A stretch of DNA of 64,000 bases from Calliopum simillimum (Eukaryota; Arthropoda; Insecta; Diptera; Lauxaniidae). The position numbers and the translations under genes were made by a program. A model generated the notes under the pieces. That model was not told the DNA's origin, ran no database searches, and saw only the letters and a list, made by a program, of their open reading frames with translations. Positions 21,609 to 33,598 of the stretch are shown here, one piece after another; position 1 is the stretch's first letter, and every line of letters begins with the position of its first letter. The stretch is taken from contig OX638371.1 in NCBI GenBank assembly GCA_951812925.1, positions 112,305,124 through 112,369,123 of the forward strand. The letters run 5' to 3'.

Positions 21609-21900
21609 GCCAATTACTTTATACAAGTATACGTTTTTTATTTACTTTTTAAAGATTTATTTATTATAAAATATTAATATACATTCAAATTGGTATGAAT
21701 TATGCTCTAGTTCTTCAAAATATTAAATTAAAATTTAACTTCATTAAACTTAAATTATTCTTAACATCTTAGAAATAGAGGTACATTTCTTTATTTTTTT
21801 TTTTAATTAGAAATCACATATTTCTAAACCAAATTTTATTAAAATGAAATATTTGTATTTGATAAATTGGAACTTAAAAAATATTTCACATATTATTTGG

Positions 21901-22264
21901 TTCACAAGTTATCGCAATTTGAAAATTACCACAGTTGTATATACGCGTCAAAAAAACACGGCTATTAGGTGTGTTTCTTTTGACGCGTATATACAATTCT
22001 CTTTCATTTTATATTTAATAATATTTATTTTTAAGGAGATATTCTATAAAAACTGATTAGCGCCGATAAATGGCAAAAAATCACTTTTTTTTTAAATAAC
22101 TTCTATATAATTATTTTTTTTTTTTACAAAAGATTAAAATTACTGGTAGAGCATGTAGTTCTCAATGAGAAAGACCCTTGGTCTTTTTATGGTACGACTC
22201 ACCGTTCACAAGTTATCGCAATTTGAAAATTACCACAATTGTATATACGCGTAAAAAAAAACTC
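21901..22264. repeat. Direct repeat carrying a 25-bp-stem hairpin
   Basis: A ~60-bp phrase starting TTCACAAGTTATCGCAATTT occurs at 21901 and again at 22205. In the first copy it runs into a near-perfect hairpin (21935-21996): TTGTATATACGCGTCAAAA pairs with TTTTGACGCGTATATACAA around a 9-base loop. The second copy lies just downstream of the usp-like exon donor, inside its intron. It resembles ends of a small inverted-repeat element. Confidence 0.65.
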
Positions 22265-22302
22265 GGCTAATAACACTAAAATTTTCAACTTCTTGAACTT
22301 AC

Positions 22303-22987
22303 TTTTATCTGGTACAAAAATGCTAAATCTCGGTAAATTAGCAATTGTCCCTGTTTGTGGTGACAATTGTTGCACCAAAGCTTTCGTCAAAAATTGTGGC
22401 TGCTGCGATTGCTGATAATGATGCGGTAACATATTTGGTTTTGTGTTGCCACCGCCACTGGCAGTCTGCGCTGTTGCAGTAGCAACACCAACATTGTTAG
22501 TACCACTACTAAGTCTTTCGAGAAGCACCTGATTCGACTTTGATATTGCCGACGATTGCGAGTGGTCTGAGCCGGATGGTGACGGCGATGCTGTTGCAAG
22601 TAACGCGTTGAGACTTGACGTCGCACTTGTTTGTTCTGTCGTGGTTACTGTTGATGTTGGAGGGGGGAATGAGAAATCATTTGCAGCTGTGATAGTCGTG
22701 GTTGTTGTTGGAGGTTTAGTGCCAACTGCTTTCAGCTTCATTCCACTTGTTAAACATTTTTGATAGCGACAATAACTACAGCACCTTCCTTGTGTTTTAT
22801 CAATTATGCAATTTTTACCATAGCTACAATCTTTAAGATGCTTACGGCGTGCGGTGAGCCTGAAAAATCTCATGCAACTCTCACAATTATAGACGCCGTA
22901 ATACTTGCTGCTCGCACGGCCACCACATACCAAACAGAGATGCTTCGAACCACTCAGTGGCGATATTGGGCCCAAATTGCTATCCAT
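22303..22987 (-). CDS. Diverged ultraspiracle/RXR-like nuclear receptor, DNA-binding exon
   Basis: The minus-strand ATG at 22987-22985 opens a 228-codon exon ending at a GTAAGT donor (22302). Residues 12-19 read LSGSKHLC, matching the usp sequence before its zinc fingers. Finger 1 is CLVCGGRASSKYYGVYNCESC; finger 2 has C-X5-C-X9-C-X2-C, CIIDK and YCRYQKCLTSGM. All eight zinc cysteines and their spacing are kept. The P-box, which sets half-site choice and is CEGCKG in usp/RXR, is here CESCMR. Thr, Ser, Gln and Gly runs follow (NQVLLERLSSG, PHHYQQSQQPQFL), like a hinge. No ligand-binding domain is seen downstream. The exon could belong to a larger gene or be a truncated paralogue. Drosophila usp has a nearly intron-free coding region, so this is not simply usp. 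Confidence 0.75.
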
Positions 22988-23448
22988 TTTTCAGCCTAAA
23001 CTAAACGAAATTTTTATAGTGAAAAAATTACCTCCATACGTATATCTAGAAATTGTCTTTAAATTCAATGAACGTGAACGTGTGGTTTAAGCAAAAAACA
23101 TTTTTTTTCGTCGTGCATCGTATAAAAATATTCATTGATGGATGCTCGTAAATCGGCTCCAAATTTCAAAAAATGATCCAAATTTCAAAAATCTGAAACC
23201 TTGATTTAAGGGATCTAGCTTTAGCCGTTTATACTGACATACGGATTAACAGACCCAATCACGGTTGATTGATTTACCTTTTTCCAAAACGCGCTTTCTG
23301 TTAGTAATATCAAGTTAAAGTTAAGTTAAAAGTTAAAGTTTAAAGTGCTTTTTCGTGAAATACAAGGAAACGAGTAAAATGCGTGTAAATACCATATTTA
23401 AACGTTTTACATTCAAATCGATTCAAATTATTTATCATTTTTTTCCAG

Positions 23449-23529
23449 TTGTTACGATCCGATTATTTGCAGCAGCAAAAATACTTTTCAACCACAACAA
23501 CGACGACGACGACGTCCACTGAGACTACG
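23449..23529 (+). CDS. Candidate internal exon, Thr-rich
   Basis: The run TTTTTTCCAG precedes an 81-nt open segment that reads LLRSDYLQQQKYFSTTTTTT and further Thr/Ser, then ends ACG before GTAAGT, a consensus donor. Both splice sites are good and the length is 27 whole codons. No neighbouring exon on + was identified, so it could be a 5' UTR exon or a chance pair of sites. Protein unknown. Confidence 0.4.
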
Positions 23530-23596
23530 GTAAGTAAAACGAATTAAACATATTTATCCTAAATTAAAACTAGAGTCTGTCTATACGGGGGAACTC

Positions 23597-23650
23597 GCGT
23601 ACGCGAAAACCCAATTAGCGTACGCGAAAACTCAATTAGCGTACGCGAAA
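23597..23650. repeat. Three-copy 21-bp tandem repeat
   Basis: The palindromic core GCGTACGC recurs at 23597, 23618 and 23639 within a 21-bp unit (GCGTACGCGAAAACYCAATTA). It sits immediately before the LINE remnant. Confidence 0.85.
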
Positions 23651-23659
23651 TCCAGTGAA

Positions 23660-25190
23660 GTTTTTTCCCCCGGGACGCATCAGACATCCAACACCGGCTT
23701 CGATAAAAGTGCTCAAAATCTCAGGCAGCTTTACGATATCACCCGCAGATTATCAGGCAGAAAACTCCAACAGAGCCGCCCTGTCAAAGACAAAAATGGA
23801 AATCTCTTAACATCCGCGGACGACCAACTAAACCGATGGAAAGAGTATTTTTGTGATATACTAAATCCCATGTCTACCACATCCCTGCAACCAGAATCAC
23901 CAACTACAACTGCCGCAGTGACTCTCAGTAGTAGTCGAATACAAACACCGCCGCCTACAATTGATGAAATAGTGAAGGCTACCGAAGGCATGAAAAACAA
24001 TAAGGCCGCTGGCATAGATCAAATAACAGCTGAACTGCTGAAGGCATGCCCCATAACATCAGCTAAAATTCTCCATCCTCTGATTAACAAAATCTGGAGC
24101 GATGACCGTTTGCCAGAAGATTGGCTACATGGCATGTTACTCAAATTGCCAGGATTCCGGCGAAACCAATCATGCGTGGATCAAATCAACACTTCAACTT
24201 GTCTTCGTTGACTTTATGACTTTAGCACTGCCTTCGACAGTGTCTCCAGAGAAAACATCTGAGCGTCACTGCAACGAAGAGGTATCACCATCACTCTTCC
24301 TTGTCGTTCTTGATGATATCCTAGATAAAGCTCTCAATAAGGCCAAAAGGGGTATCCAATGAAACTTTACCGAACATCTGGAAGATCTCGACTACGCTGA
24401 TGACATCTGCCTTTTATCGTCCAAACATTCAGATATGCAAAACAAAATTGAAGACCTTGTCTTGGAACTACAAAAGGCCGACCTAAAAATCAACGTATCC
24501 AAGACTAAAAGCATGAAGCTAAACCCAAACCCAAACAGGAATGACATCACGTTTAGAGCTGGCAGTGATGACATCGAAAACGTCGATAGCTTCACGTATC
24601 TAGGCAGCATTATCTCCATGGATGGTGGAGCAAAAGAGGATATCAACTCAAGAATAGCAAAAGCAAAAGGCGCGTTTGCTCAACTGAATAAAATGTGGTC
24701 TTCATCCGTTATATCCACCAAAACGAGAGTGCGCATTTTTGATTCGAATGTGATATGTTATATGGGTGCGAAACGTGGCTTGTTTCTGAACAACTAACGA
24801 ACAAGCTGCAAGTATTCGTCAACAAATGCTTAAGGCGAATACTAAAGATTTGGTGGCCTCGCACTATATCAAATGCCGAGCTACATCAAAAATGCAAACA
24901 GAAGGCTATAGCAAACGAGATCAAGCTGCGCAAATGGGGATGGATTGGTCACACCCTCCGGAAACCACACAGCGAAGTTTGTCGCCAGGCCCTTGAGTGG
25001 AATCCACAAGGCAGTAGAGGACGTGGTAGACCCAAAACCAACTGGAAAAGGTCGCTGGAAAAGGAAATCCAAGAATCGGGAAAGTCGTGGCAAGAGATCA
25101 AAGTTATCGCACGGGATCGCGACGATTGGAGATGTTTCATATTGGTCCTATGCTCCTCCTAGGAGTTAAAGGAGAATACATACATACATA
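23660..25190 (+). mobile_element. RTE/BovB-like LINE, decayed reverse transcriptase
   Basis: Broken + strand frames follow one non-LTR polymerase. Before the RT comes RPVKDKNGNLLTSADDQLNR and WKEYFCDILN. The RT start reads MKNNKAAGIDQITAELLK. Remains of the middle are LYDFSTAFDSVSREN and LDYADD-like DYADDICL (about 24395). The thumb and C-terminus read VDSFTYLGSIISMDGGAKED, LYGCETW, RRILKIWW and GRGRPKTNWKRSLEKEI. At least three frameshifts and several stops are present and the central RT is partly deleted. It ends in a CATACATACATA tail near 25180, typical of the RTE group. The endonuclease is missing, so the copy is 5' truncated. The exact clade cannot be fixed by eye. Confidence 0.85.
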
Positions 25191-25271
25191 ATAAATAATA
25201 TTTTTCATATTAGTAACTAATTTTAAATCAAAACCATGTTATGGGTACTTACTTGCTTGAAAAACTTCTCG

Positions 25272-25445
25272 TATTTTGGGTTTAAAGATGTTTCCAAGTT
25301 TTCCAGATTGATTGCTTAACAAATTTAATATTAGTAATTTTATTTTGGGTTTAAAGATGTTTCCAAATTGATTCTTTAACAAATTTAATAGTATTTTGGG
25401 AGATGTTTCCAAGTTTTCCAGAAAATTGATTCTTTAACGAGTTTA
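25272..25445. repeat. Short imperfect tandem repeat, three copies
   Basis: The block TATTTTGGGTTTAAAGATG... TTGATTCTTTAAC recurs at 25272, 25341 and 25390, the third shortened. Copies are 50-70 bp with small deletions. It adjoins the palindrome cluster. Confidence 0.75.
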
Positions 25446-25484
25446 AATTAAACTTAATTTAATTTAAACTTTTCACGAAAATTA

Positions 25485-25790
25485 AATCAAAGAAAAAGTG
25501 GCGTTCCATGAAAAGAGATACATGACATGCTATCTCTTTTCATGGAACGCAACTTTTTCTTTGATTTCATTTCCTTAAACGATTTTAAACGATTTTTCGA
25601 TTTTTTTGGTTTTGTTTGTATGTATATTTATTTACATTTATAAGTAAATACGTTTTAATTTATATTAATTTAAGAAACAATCTTCTAAAACCTTTTATTT
25701 GAAAAAAAAATCCAAAAACTATTTACGAAAGTTAAGTCAAAGAAAAAGTGGCGTTCCATGAAAAGAGATAGCATGTCATGTATCTCTTTA
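25485..25790. repeat. 83-bp palindrome and a related half-palindrome
   Basis: At 25485-25567, AAATCAAAGAAAAAGT...GCGTTCCATGAAAAGAGATA is followed after ten bases by its reverse complement, a near-perfect hairpin with a ~36-bp stem. The left arm recurs at 25733-25790 with the central ten bases inverted (CATGACATGC versus GCATGTCATG). This implies loop inversion or two ends of one element. ACTCGTTACTAAAAGGG after it matches 15839-15855 near Sh3beta. Confidence 0.8.
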
Positions 25791-26388
25791 CTCGTTACTA
25801 AAAGGGCCGTTCGCACTTTCAAATTTTGTAGTTTACATTTTGATGAATTCGAATTTGTTTGGCATCACTAATTTTGAGCTGTATTTGACGAAGAAATCCG
25901 GCAAAAAAATTAAATTTTTTGAGTTCGGCAAAAACGAAGCTGAAATTGTCCATCTCACAGATCCCAGCGAGAAAATTGATTATTGGTGATTAAATCCTTC
26001 AGATAACCTTGTGAGAAAATTGGTCATTCGTCAAATAAAAATATTCCTAGTAAAATTAGTTAGAATGCATTGAAAACATTTTTTTTTGCAATTAAATAGC
26101 TTTTGGAAGTTTTTTATAATACCAAACAAATATTTTCCATTAACTTTTTTTACTCTAAGGTCAATAGTATTTAATAAAATTGAAATATGAAATGTTTTTG
26201 TCAAATATTTTTTATATAAAAAATTCAGCTTCTTTCCATAGAAAAAGTAATTTATTGAAGAAGTGCTTTTGTCAAATGTTTTTTTGCCATTTAACCTATA
26301 TCTTATCTCGACTTAAGATGTTTTGTGAAGAAAAAACCAAGTTTTTTGTTGTTGCAAATGGTTGAATTTTTTAACCTTTTTGATATAA

Positions 26389-27371
26389 GGGGAGTTATTG
26401 TGAATCAAGATTCCCGGGGAATTTTCTCAGACTGCCGTGCATTCTCTATTGCAGTTTAAGAAATTCCCCGGCAGTCTTGATTTACGATTACTCCCAAGAT
26501 GTTTTGTCAAATGCAATTCGAAATAAAACATCGAGATAGGTTGATTTTCGATTCTATATCTCTGCAACTAAAAGTCATAGAGATATGGCGATTTGACCAA
26601 AAGATGCGTATTTAAGTATTATGTTTATGATTAAAATCCTGGAAAATTGTCTTACTTCGAATTAGGTTGTTTTGTCAAAAGTCCACAGAAATGTTCTTAA
26701 TTTAACACAGAGGATTCAACCCCAGGCCAGTCACTAGATCCGTCGTAGATACAAATTTTGTAAGAACTACGAAAGATCTATCATTGAATTCAAATCGTTA
26801 CGAACGTAAATTCGTAGAGTTTAAAGTAATTCTTAAATAAAATTACTTTACTACAACTATAGCCAATCTAGTCGTCGAAAATTAAAAAAATTAAGTTTAG
26901 GATGGAGTAAGTGATCCGACTCTACGAATTTTGAATTTATGTTCGCAGCGATTCGAATTCAATGATAGCACTTTCGTACTTCTTACGAAATTCTTATTTA
27001 CAATGGATTCAGTGCAATGGATTTAATGCTCACCTAAAAATTCTGCCCGTTCAGACGTTGCACATTTTGAAGATAAATCAGGGGTTGAATCGCCGCATCA
27101 TTGAACGTACTACTCGTGGCGTAAAATGCAAAATACATGGATGCGAAACATGATTCAATAACAATTAAACCATGGATGTGAAACATGATTTTACGTCACG
27201 AGTTGTACGTGTTCCGTGTGGTTTCAGTTACTTTATATTTCGGAAAATTTTTGATAAAAATAATGGGGGTAATCGTGAATCAAGATTCCCGGGGAATTTT
27301 CTTAAACTGCAATAGAGAATGCACGGCAGCCTGAGAAAATTCCCCGGGAATATTTATTCACGATAACCCTC
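26389..27371. mobile_element. Inverted-repeat element with ~107-bp hairpin ends
   Basis: A 107-bp segment (26389-26495) that is itself an imperfect palindrome, with GAATCAAGATTCCCGGGGAA and TTCCCCGGCAGTCTTGATT, recurs inverted at 27264-27371; its unpaired middle is reverse-complemented. Between them are further inverted pairs: TCTACGAAT-type arms at 26735-26825 and 26915-26995, and ACATGGATGCGAAACATGATT arms at 27115-27215. No coding capacity is seen. It looks like a fold-back element or nested MITEs. Confidence 0.6.
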
Positions 27372-29173
27372 AATGAGTCACATGATAAAGTGTTAGAAAC
27401 TTTTTGGTAGAAAATTACAGGTTTTATGAAAAAGTATCCGTTTAGGAAATATTCGATAAAGTCGAATTTTTCAACTTTTGCGGCATTTTCGTTATTGCAA
27501 ATCAATATTATTTGTAGAACCTGTAATCCTTATAAGAGATTCCAGTACTTTTTATCGTCAGACTCAACGTTTTCATCAAAAAGCCTCCTAAATGAAAAGC
27601 ATACTATCAAATAAAACTAAATTTCGCAATTTCTTTATTTTTTATTTTATATACTTCATTTTTTACTTTATATATAAAAATGGCATTTTATCTAATACAA
27701 AATTAAATTACTAGCATTGAATGAGTGGTTTCTTATGGAAATATATAAAATGGGATGACAAACATTTAAAAAAATTAAATTACAATAACTAAAACCAAAA
27801 CATATTGGAATTTCAAAAAATTTATGAATGCAATTTGAAAAATTGGATTTTTACCTTGTGATACTTTACCATGCAAATAGTTGCTTTAGCAAAAGGACAA
27901 CGAAGGGTTCAGTTAAAAATAATAGTTGAGTTAAATCTGCGTTTCCATTCTTTTTTTTTTTTTTGTTTAATTTTCGAAGAAGCGGTTTATTTTAATTCGA
28001 ACATGGCAGCCACAAATGTAAAAAATGTTTATACCAGTAAGTTTAATGTTGCCAGTTTGTACAGAAAATAAAGTTAAAAGTGAAGTGGTGTGAGGATAAA
28101 ATTAGAAAGAATGCTTGATTCCAGCTTTTTTATGCAAGTTACTGTAATTGCTGTATAATTATAAAAGCAACTGAAGACAAGCTTTTCTTTCCAATAAATA
28201 AATTTAATTTATGCATGACTCAGATAAATTTTTAGTACCGTTTTGTAGACTATTGTTGATACTGTCAAAGCCATTATTCCCTGCTAAGCTTAAATGTCGT
28301 TTTTGCAAAAAATTAGTTTAATGAAAAACAATTTTTGAAGATGCAGCTGTTCCGTCCTGCAGTATAATTTTTGCTTTAGACCACAATTCTGTAGTTGTAT
28401 ATCCAAAAAATAAATTAAATTCATACTACGTTTAAGCATAGACGGGCAAGAATTGTATATGAAATTTTTATTATTCACGTAAAATTTAACTGAGTACTAG
28501 AATATTTACTTTCAATAAAACTTATTTTTCAGATATTTCGGTGAGAAAAATAATATATGTTTGTATATATATATTTATGAATTGTATCTTATATTTACTT
28601 AGTATTTTTTCCATTCTTTGTAGCCTTAAATAACTAATTAATTTGCTGATGCTGAGGTTGTTGTTATTAATAAAGTTTTGCCTTTTATTATATAGTTTTT
28701 GTTTTGTTTTTTTTTTCCAATTTTCAATTAACTTTGTTGCTTCATTTTTATATGAGAATATAAATTACATTATTTTCTTGTATGTTTCCAATTAATTCAT
28801 GTAGTTTAATTTTCCAACTTAAGCGATTCCTTTATATTTGTTATAAATTTTTTTTTCCTTTTTAGTTTATAGTAAGCTTATAATTATTTTTTGAATTTTT
28901 CCTTCATAAGATGTTTGAATATTATAATTATTTGTTATGATTTAGTGTATTTTTTTTTTAAATTTTGTGTCTGGCTTTTGTTAAACTTTAGTGACGCTAC
29001 TGCAGACTATTTTAAGTTTGTAATTTTTATTTTTAAATAAAATTTATAACGATTTTGTTAGCTGTAAATATAACAAAGAAAAGTCATTCGGTTTTTGTTG
29101 TTTTTGTATTGTTATGTTTTTTGATAGTATTGAATTTTAAGCGACTAGTGTTGCAGTACGCCTTGAGGTCCGA
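27372..29173. other. Intergenic and akirin 3' flank
   Basis: AT-rich DNA without recognisable coding sequence. The last several hundred bases (about 28500-29173) directly follow the akirin stop on the minus strand and probably include its 3' UTR. Long T runs on + read as A-rich sequence on the transcript. No RNA gene or clear transposon is seen. Confidence 0.4.
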
Positions 29174-29400
29174 TTACGAAAGATCTGTGGAAAATTAAAA
29201 AATAAAAAAACAGAAAACAAAAAACAACTATAATGCAACTCACAGCTTGGTGCAGCTTCATAACGTCTTTGAATCTGATCATATGTGAATTTTACGAAGG
29301 CGTCATATTGTTCAGCGAGTTTAGTTGTCAGCACCGCGTCATATTTCTCACGAAGTTCATCTTCTCGTTCCTTTAACATACGTTCACATATTAATTGTAC
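29174..29400 (-). CDS. akirin: akirin exons 3 and 4
   Basis: Exon 3 (29400-29244) begins [14 protein letters not shown] after a TTTTCAG acceptor. It ends within the codon for Tyr before GTGAGT. Exon 4 (29184-29174) is only 11 nt and completes YLS and TAA, the invariant akirin C-terminus. The 59-bp intron between them is A-rich. Confidence 0.93.
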
Positions 29401-30257
29401 CTGAAAAGCATAATTTATGTATAGTTATACTTACATATTAAATAATTTAAATGTTTTTATTGCATAATTTTAACATAATAAATCCGATTTTGGGCAAGGT
29501 AAGTGCTTCAAAAACGAAGAATCCTGTTTACTCCAAGCTCGATACAATTGTTAGTCATGTTGGCAACATCCAAAATATGCACTACAATTAAAATAACCAT
29601 CACGGACAGATTCTGCACTTGTATTTAAATGAGATATTTTTTGGATTTTCACTCGTATCTCTTAGTTTTTGTCTCATATTACCCAAATAAAACAATATAC
29701 ATAGTACATAATTTGATCGCTATTTAAAACGGTGCAAGACTTACCTGCTTGAAAGTGAATAGTGCTTTCTCTGGATTACGAACGATGCTTGGTGGGCTAT
29801 CTGGGCGACGTGGGCTCTCTGGTCCCATTTCAGAACCACTGGATTCTGAGTCTTGCATGCGTTCGATTGCCGCCGCAGAGAATGGTAACTGCTTGCGTCT
29901 GTGAAGTCTTTTGATTTCATCGCGAATGTTTTGTGCCATTTTATCTACAAAGTTTTTTATTGAAATATTAAGAGAAAAACAACAATGTAAAAACTCACCT
30001 GATGACATCTTAGTAAGATTTGCCTCGGTAAACGGACTGGGTTGTGGCTCCTTGGCAAAACGCCCGCTGGGACTTTGTGGGTTTATTGTACCTGTAATGC
30101 CATCGTGACCGGCTGCAGCAACGGCTGTGGAAGTTGTGGCTGATCTTGAAGGTGAAGAGCTACCTGACTGACCGAAAGGATTACACCTCCGTCGTTTAGT
30201 TGGACGCTGATTAATTGATTCCCAGTCTAAAGTGCGTTTCAATGTTGCACATGCCAT
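29174..30257 (-). CDS. akirin: Akirin, nuclear cofactor (complete)
   Basis: Four coding exons on minus: 30257-29999, 29944-29745, 29400-29244 and 29184-29174, all with GT-AG borders, giving 208 aa. Akirin is a small conserved nuclear protein that links transcription factors (NF-kB/Relish in the Imd pathway, Twist) to SWI/SNF (Brahma) chromatin remodelling. Exon 1 reads [20 protein letters not shown] with KRRRCNPFG, the conserved N-terminal nuclear localisation block. Exon 2 has [16 protein letters not shown] and [20 protein letters not shown]. Exon 3 has [20 protein letters not shown] and [15 protein letters not shown], the C-terminal helix. Exon 4 supplies the last residues YLS. The spacer after residue 30 is longer and more Ala/Thr/Gly-rich than the Drosophila one as I recall it. 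No damage is visible; expected functional. Confidence 0.95.
29745..30257 (-). CDS. akirin: akirin exons 1 and 2
   Basis: Exon 1 (30257-29999) starts at the conserved MACATLKR and ends in phase 1 at AG/GTGAGT. A 54-bp intron follows. Exon 2 (29944-29745) resumes [14 protein letters not shown] and ends FTFKQ at a GTAAGT donor. Reading through the short intron would add an in-frame segment, but the conserved protein requires its removal. Confidence 0.93.
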
Positions 30258-33168
30258 GTTTTATTATATCAGTAGTCACGGTTTATTGCCACAAGTATTA
30301 GGTTTTTGCTGCAAATTCTGTTTATAAAATAAATACATATGTACACGTGTTTATCAGACTTTGTAAAATGCAATGAAAATTTTTATTGAGTCTACTGCAT
30401 TCATTCAATGTGAAAAATACCCCCAAGTTAATGCTTGATTTTTTCTCTCAGTTTAAGAAAATCAATGCAGTGCAAGAACAGCAAAATGTACAAACACATT
30501 TCTTCATTTTTCACTGGTTACTTGATATACGACTTCTTTTTCGAGTATGACAAAACAAACAAACAAAACAAAGGCGAAAAAACACAGCAGTCGAGTCAAA
30601 AGGAACTACGCACAAACAAATACAAACTCTGCATTCTGATAGCAGCTGTGTATACTGAAAATTTGTGGTAAAAAATGAAGGCTGTCAAATTAAAACTTTT
30701 AAGAGTGTAAGGACTGAAATTTCTCTGAGAAACTGAAATCACCACAAAAAAAAATTTAAAACTGTAGAAAAAAATTAAGTCAACAGCTGTTGGCGCATTG
30801 GCGCATTGGCGCACATTTAATTACTTATGTATTTTGCTGTATCTTTGCTGAAAAATTCCTAACATCCATTTTTTACTGCATTAAACTGTAAAATCGCAAA
30901 AATACATTTTTGTTTTAATTTATTTCGAAAATATTCCTAGCGTTACAAACTATACAACAGAAAATTTTTATTTTGAGTCTTCAATATTTACCCAGAAGAA
31001 ATTTTTCGTGATAACTTAACTTAATGATCAGCTGTTTACTCTCATTGTTTTGTCATTCTCGCACATTCTTCAATATATGCTTTGTGTGGTGTTTTTCACT
31101 ATACGGACCTAGTATGTAGCAACAACGCCCGCAAAAGCAGCAACAAAAACAAAAAACGTAAGCCCACATTTACACAAAAATTCTATGAAAAAATGTACTC
31201 TCTTTTATGAATTTGTTCCCAAGGGGAAACATTTCAAGCGCTTCTTAACCAAGAACTTTTAAAGTGTTTGTTACAATAGAAATTTCGAAGCACTTACACA
31301 ATAATTGTTTGTAAACATTTGCTTGAGAGACATGGATTTGAGTAGTATTTTAAAAACGAGAAGAGAAAAAACTAAACATAAAAAAAATGTGTTTCAATAT
31401 AAAACGCTTGCACACCTTATACAAGTTTGCCATGGACATGGGTTTGAACCCCGCAGGTAATTTTTTTTTTTTTATTATAATTTTTTTTCATTTTACTTTT
31501 CTATTTTCCTTTTCCTTTACTTTTGTTTAATTGAATTGAATTTTAATACACAATAGCCGTGTTCACGATCCGGATCATTTAGTCTTGCAAATTAGCAAAA
31601 TCGCAATAATTTCCATTTGATTCTGAGCGGTATTAAAAGTATAAACATTGCAAACTATGAAAAATCGTATGAGCAAAGATTTTTTGTCTATGATATTTTT
31701 ATGCTATAGGTTTTTAGTATAGAAAATGTATAAAAGCATGATAAATTCAATCATATATGTTTTGTTGTTGTGTAGAAAAATTGTTCAAGACTTATTTACA
31801 AATACTATGATGCAAGACCTTTTACACCGAATCGTGAACATGGCTAATAATTCTTTGTCCTTTTTCCGTAAGGCTGCGGTAAGCTTCAGAACGCTTACAT
31901 CCTACGACATGCAATGTTAAAAAAGAATTTGTAGTTAGTACGGAGCGAAAGCTTCAGAAGTCTTTTTAAAGCGCATCTATTCCCCTTGGATTTTAATTTA
32001 TGCATATTAACGCACTCTAATCTAAAAGAGGTTTAGTCTCCGTTCACACCTCGTATCATTTTAGACGTTAAAGTTCGTTTCTCAGCTATCGAAACCAAGG
32101 ATGTCTCTGAATTCGGATGAATTAATGCAAGTACGAAGACCAAAAGGAAAAATATAGAATCCAAATTTTTGCAAAGCCTCTGTACAGCACGGATAACGGA
32201 GTGTAATGGCCTGGGATTGCTTCTCTGGTCAAGGGAGTGGGCCAATTCATAAGACTGGAGGAACTATGGATAGTTTCATGTACTTGACATACCGAATGAT
32301 GTGATGCTGTCTTATGCCGGTGAAGAGATTCCACTTAAATCATAAGTTTGTAGCTTTTACAAACGCAAAGTTCTTTTTAAGCGCTGGGTCTTAGACTATA
32401 AGATAAGATTTAAGTTTTGTCCGATACTGATCACCAAGTGAAATAACTTAAAATTTTAGCCGCTAAATAGCATGCAAATCAATTTTTCCAAGCCTCTACC
32501 TCGACCAATCTCTACTATTGCCAAAATTCAACCTCAATTATCTCAAAATAATCATTTTTTCAAATCGTCATAATTTCGCCAATTAAGACATTTTTATTTA
32601 ATTTTTGATCGATTTTTCTGAGTTAGGCATTAAAACGCAATAACTACCAAACATACTACTACAATTCACAACACCCTGTACACTACACTTTTTAAGAAAT
32701 ATGGCAACATTGCCGAATATGCTCCGCAACACACGAACGTGATAACCAACAAAAAATACAAATAAAATACGAACAGAGTAGTTTGAAGAACTCGGCCATT
32801 TAAAAAAAAAAAAAAACGAAAAAATTATGACCAATCTAACAAATATGTAAATCTGTTATATATTTCATAATTTTTATTAAAATTTAATTTACTTACGTCT
32901 TTTTCAGTTTTTGTATTGCAGCAGTTTCGCTCCGATTTCCTTATTTTACAAAGTTGTGATCGAAGATTTCTTATTTCTATCGACAAATTTCTCAAAGGCC
33001 ACTATTATGAAGAATTAAAAAAATAAAGTTTTTTACTTTGGTTAATTTTATATGAAAACTTTATTGAATTGAATGGAAAAGTTTCAATTTTGCAGCAATC
33101 CAATGAAAGCTGAGCGATTTTGCGACAAAACTACGATGGATTTTAATTCCCGAAGCAAAATGACACCA
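30258..33168. other. Intergenic region upstream of akirin
   Basis: The first ~100 bases above the akirin ATG probably hold its 5' UTR and promoter. Near 30790 a 9-bp unit ATTGGCGCA is repeated. Around 31560 GTTCACGATCCGGATCA resembles ends of the MITE at 45012. At 31441 GGTTTGAACCC, like a tRNA B box, precedes an oligo-T run (see rejected). No gene is found. Confidence 0.4.
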
Positions 33169-33598
33169 TTTTGAAGTACAAAGTCAATTCCATCATTCCA
33201 CTTTGATGTACAAAGTCAATCCAAATCGTTCTATTAAAAAAAATTTAGGGTGCTGCCCCATTTTCTTAAAATGACTTTTCAATTCCAAGCGCTCCAGAAA
33301 AAAAACCGATAGTGCTGCCATACGATGAAAAAAAAAACCGGGGTTGTTTTTATTTTTATTTATTTAAGTATAGTACAATAAGATACGAAATTTTTTAAAG
33401 TACACTAAAACTAAACCTAATAAATGAATTAATGTGTTCAACACTTATAACAAAAATTAGTTAACAAGAATAATAGCTAAATAAAGAATTCTTAAAGCTA
33501 GATAGGGCAAAATGCTGAAATACAAATTGAGACTAGGTTCTAAGCTACCAATGTCTGACTAGAATTTTTTTTTTTATTTTTTTTTTCTAAATACTTAA

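Noticed and set aside
31438..31480. tRNA-like B box (GGTTTGAACCC) followed by oligo-T
   Set aside because: No A box, acceptor stem or anticodon arm could be paired; at most a relic of a tRNA-derived SINE.
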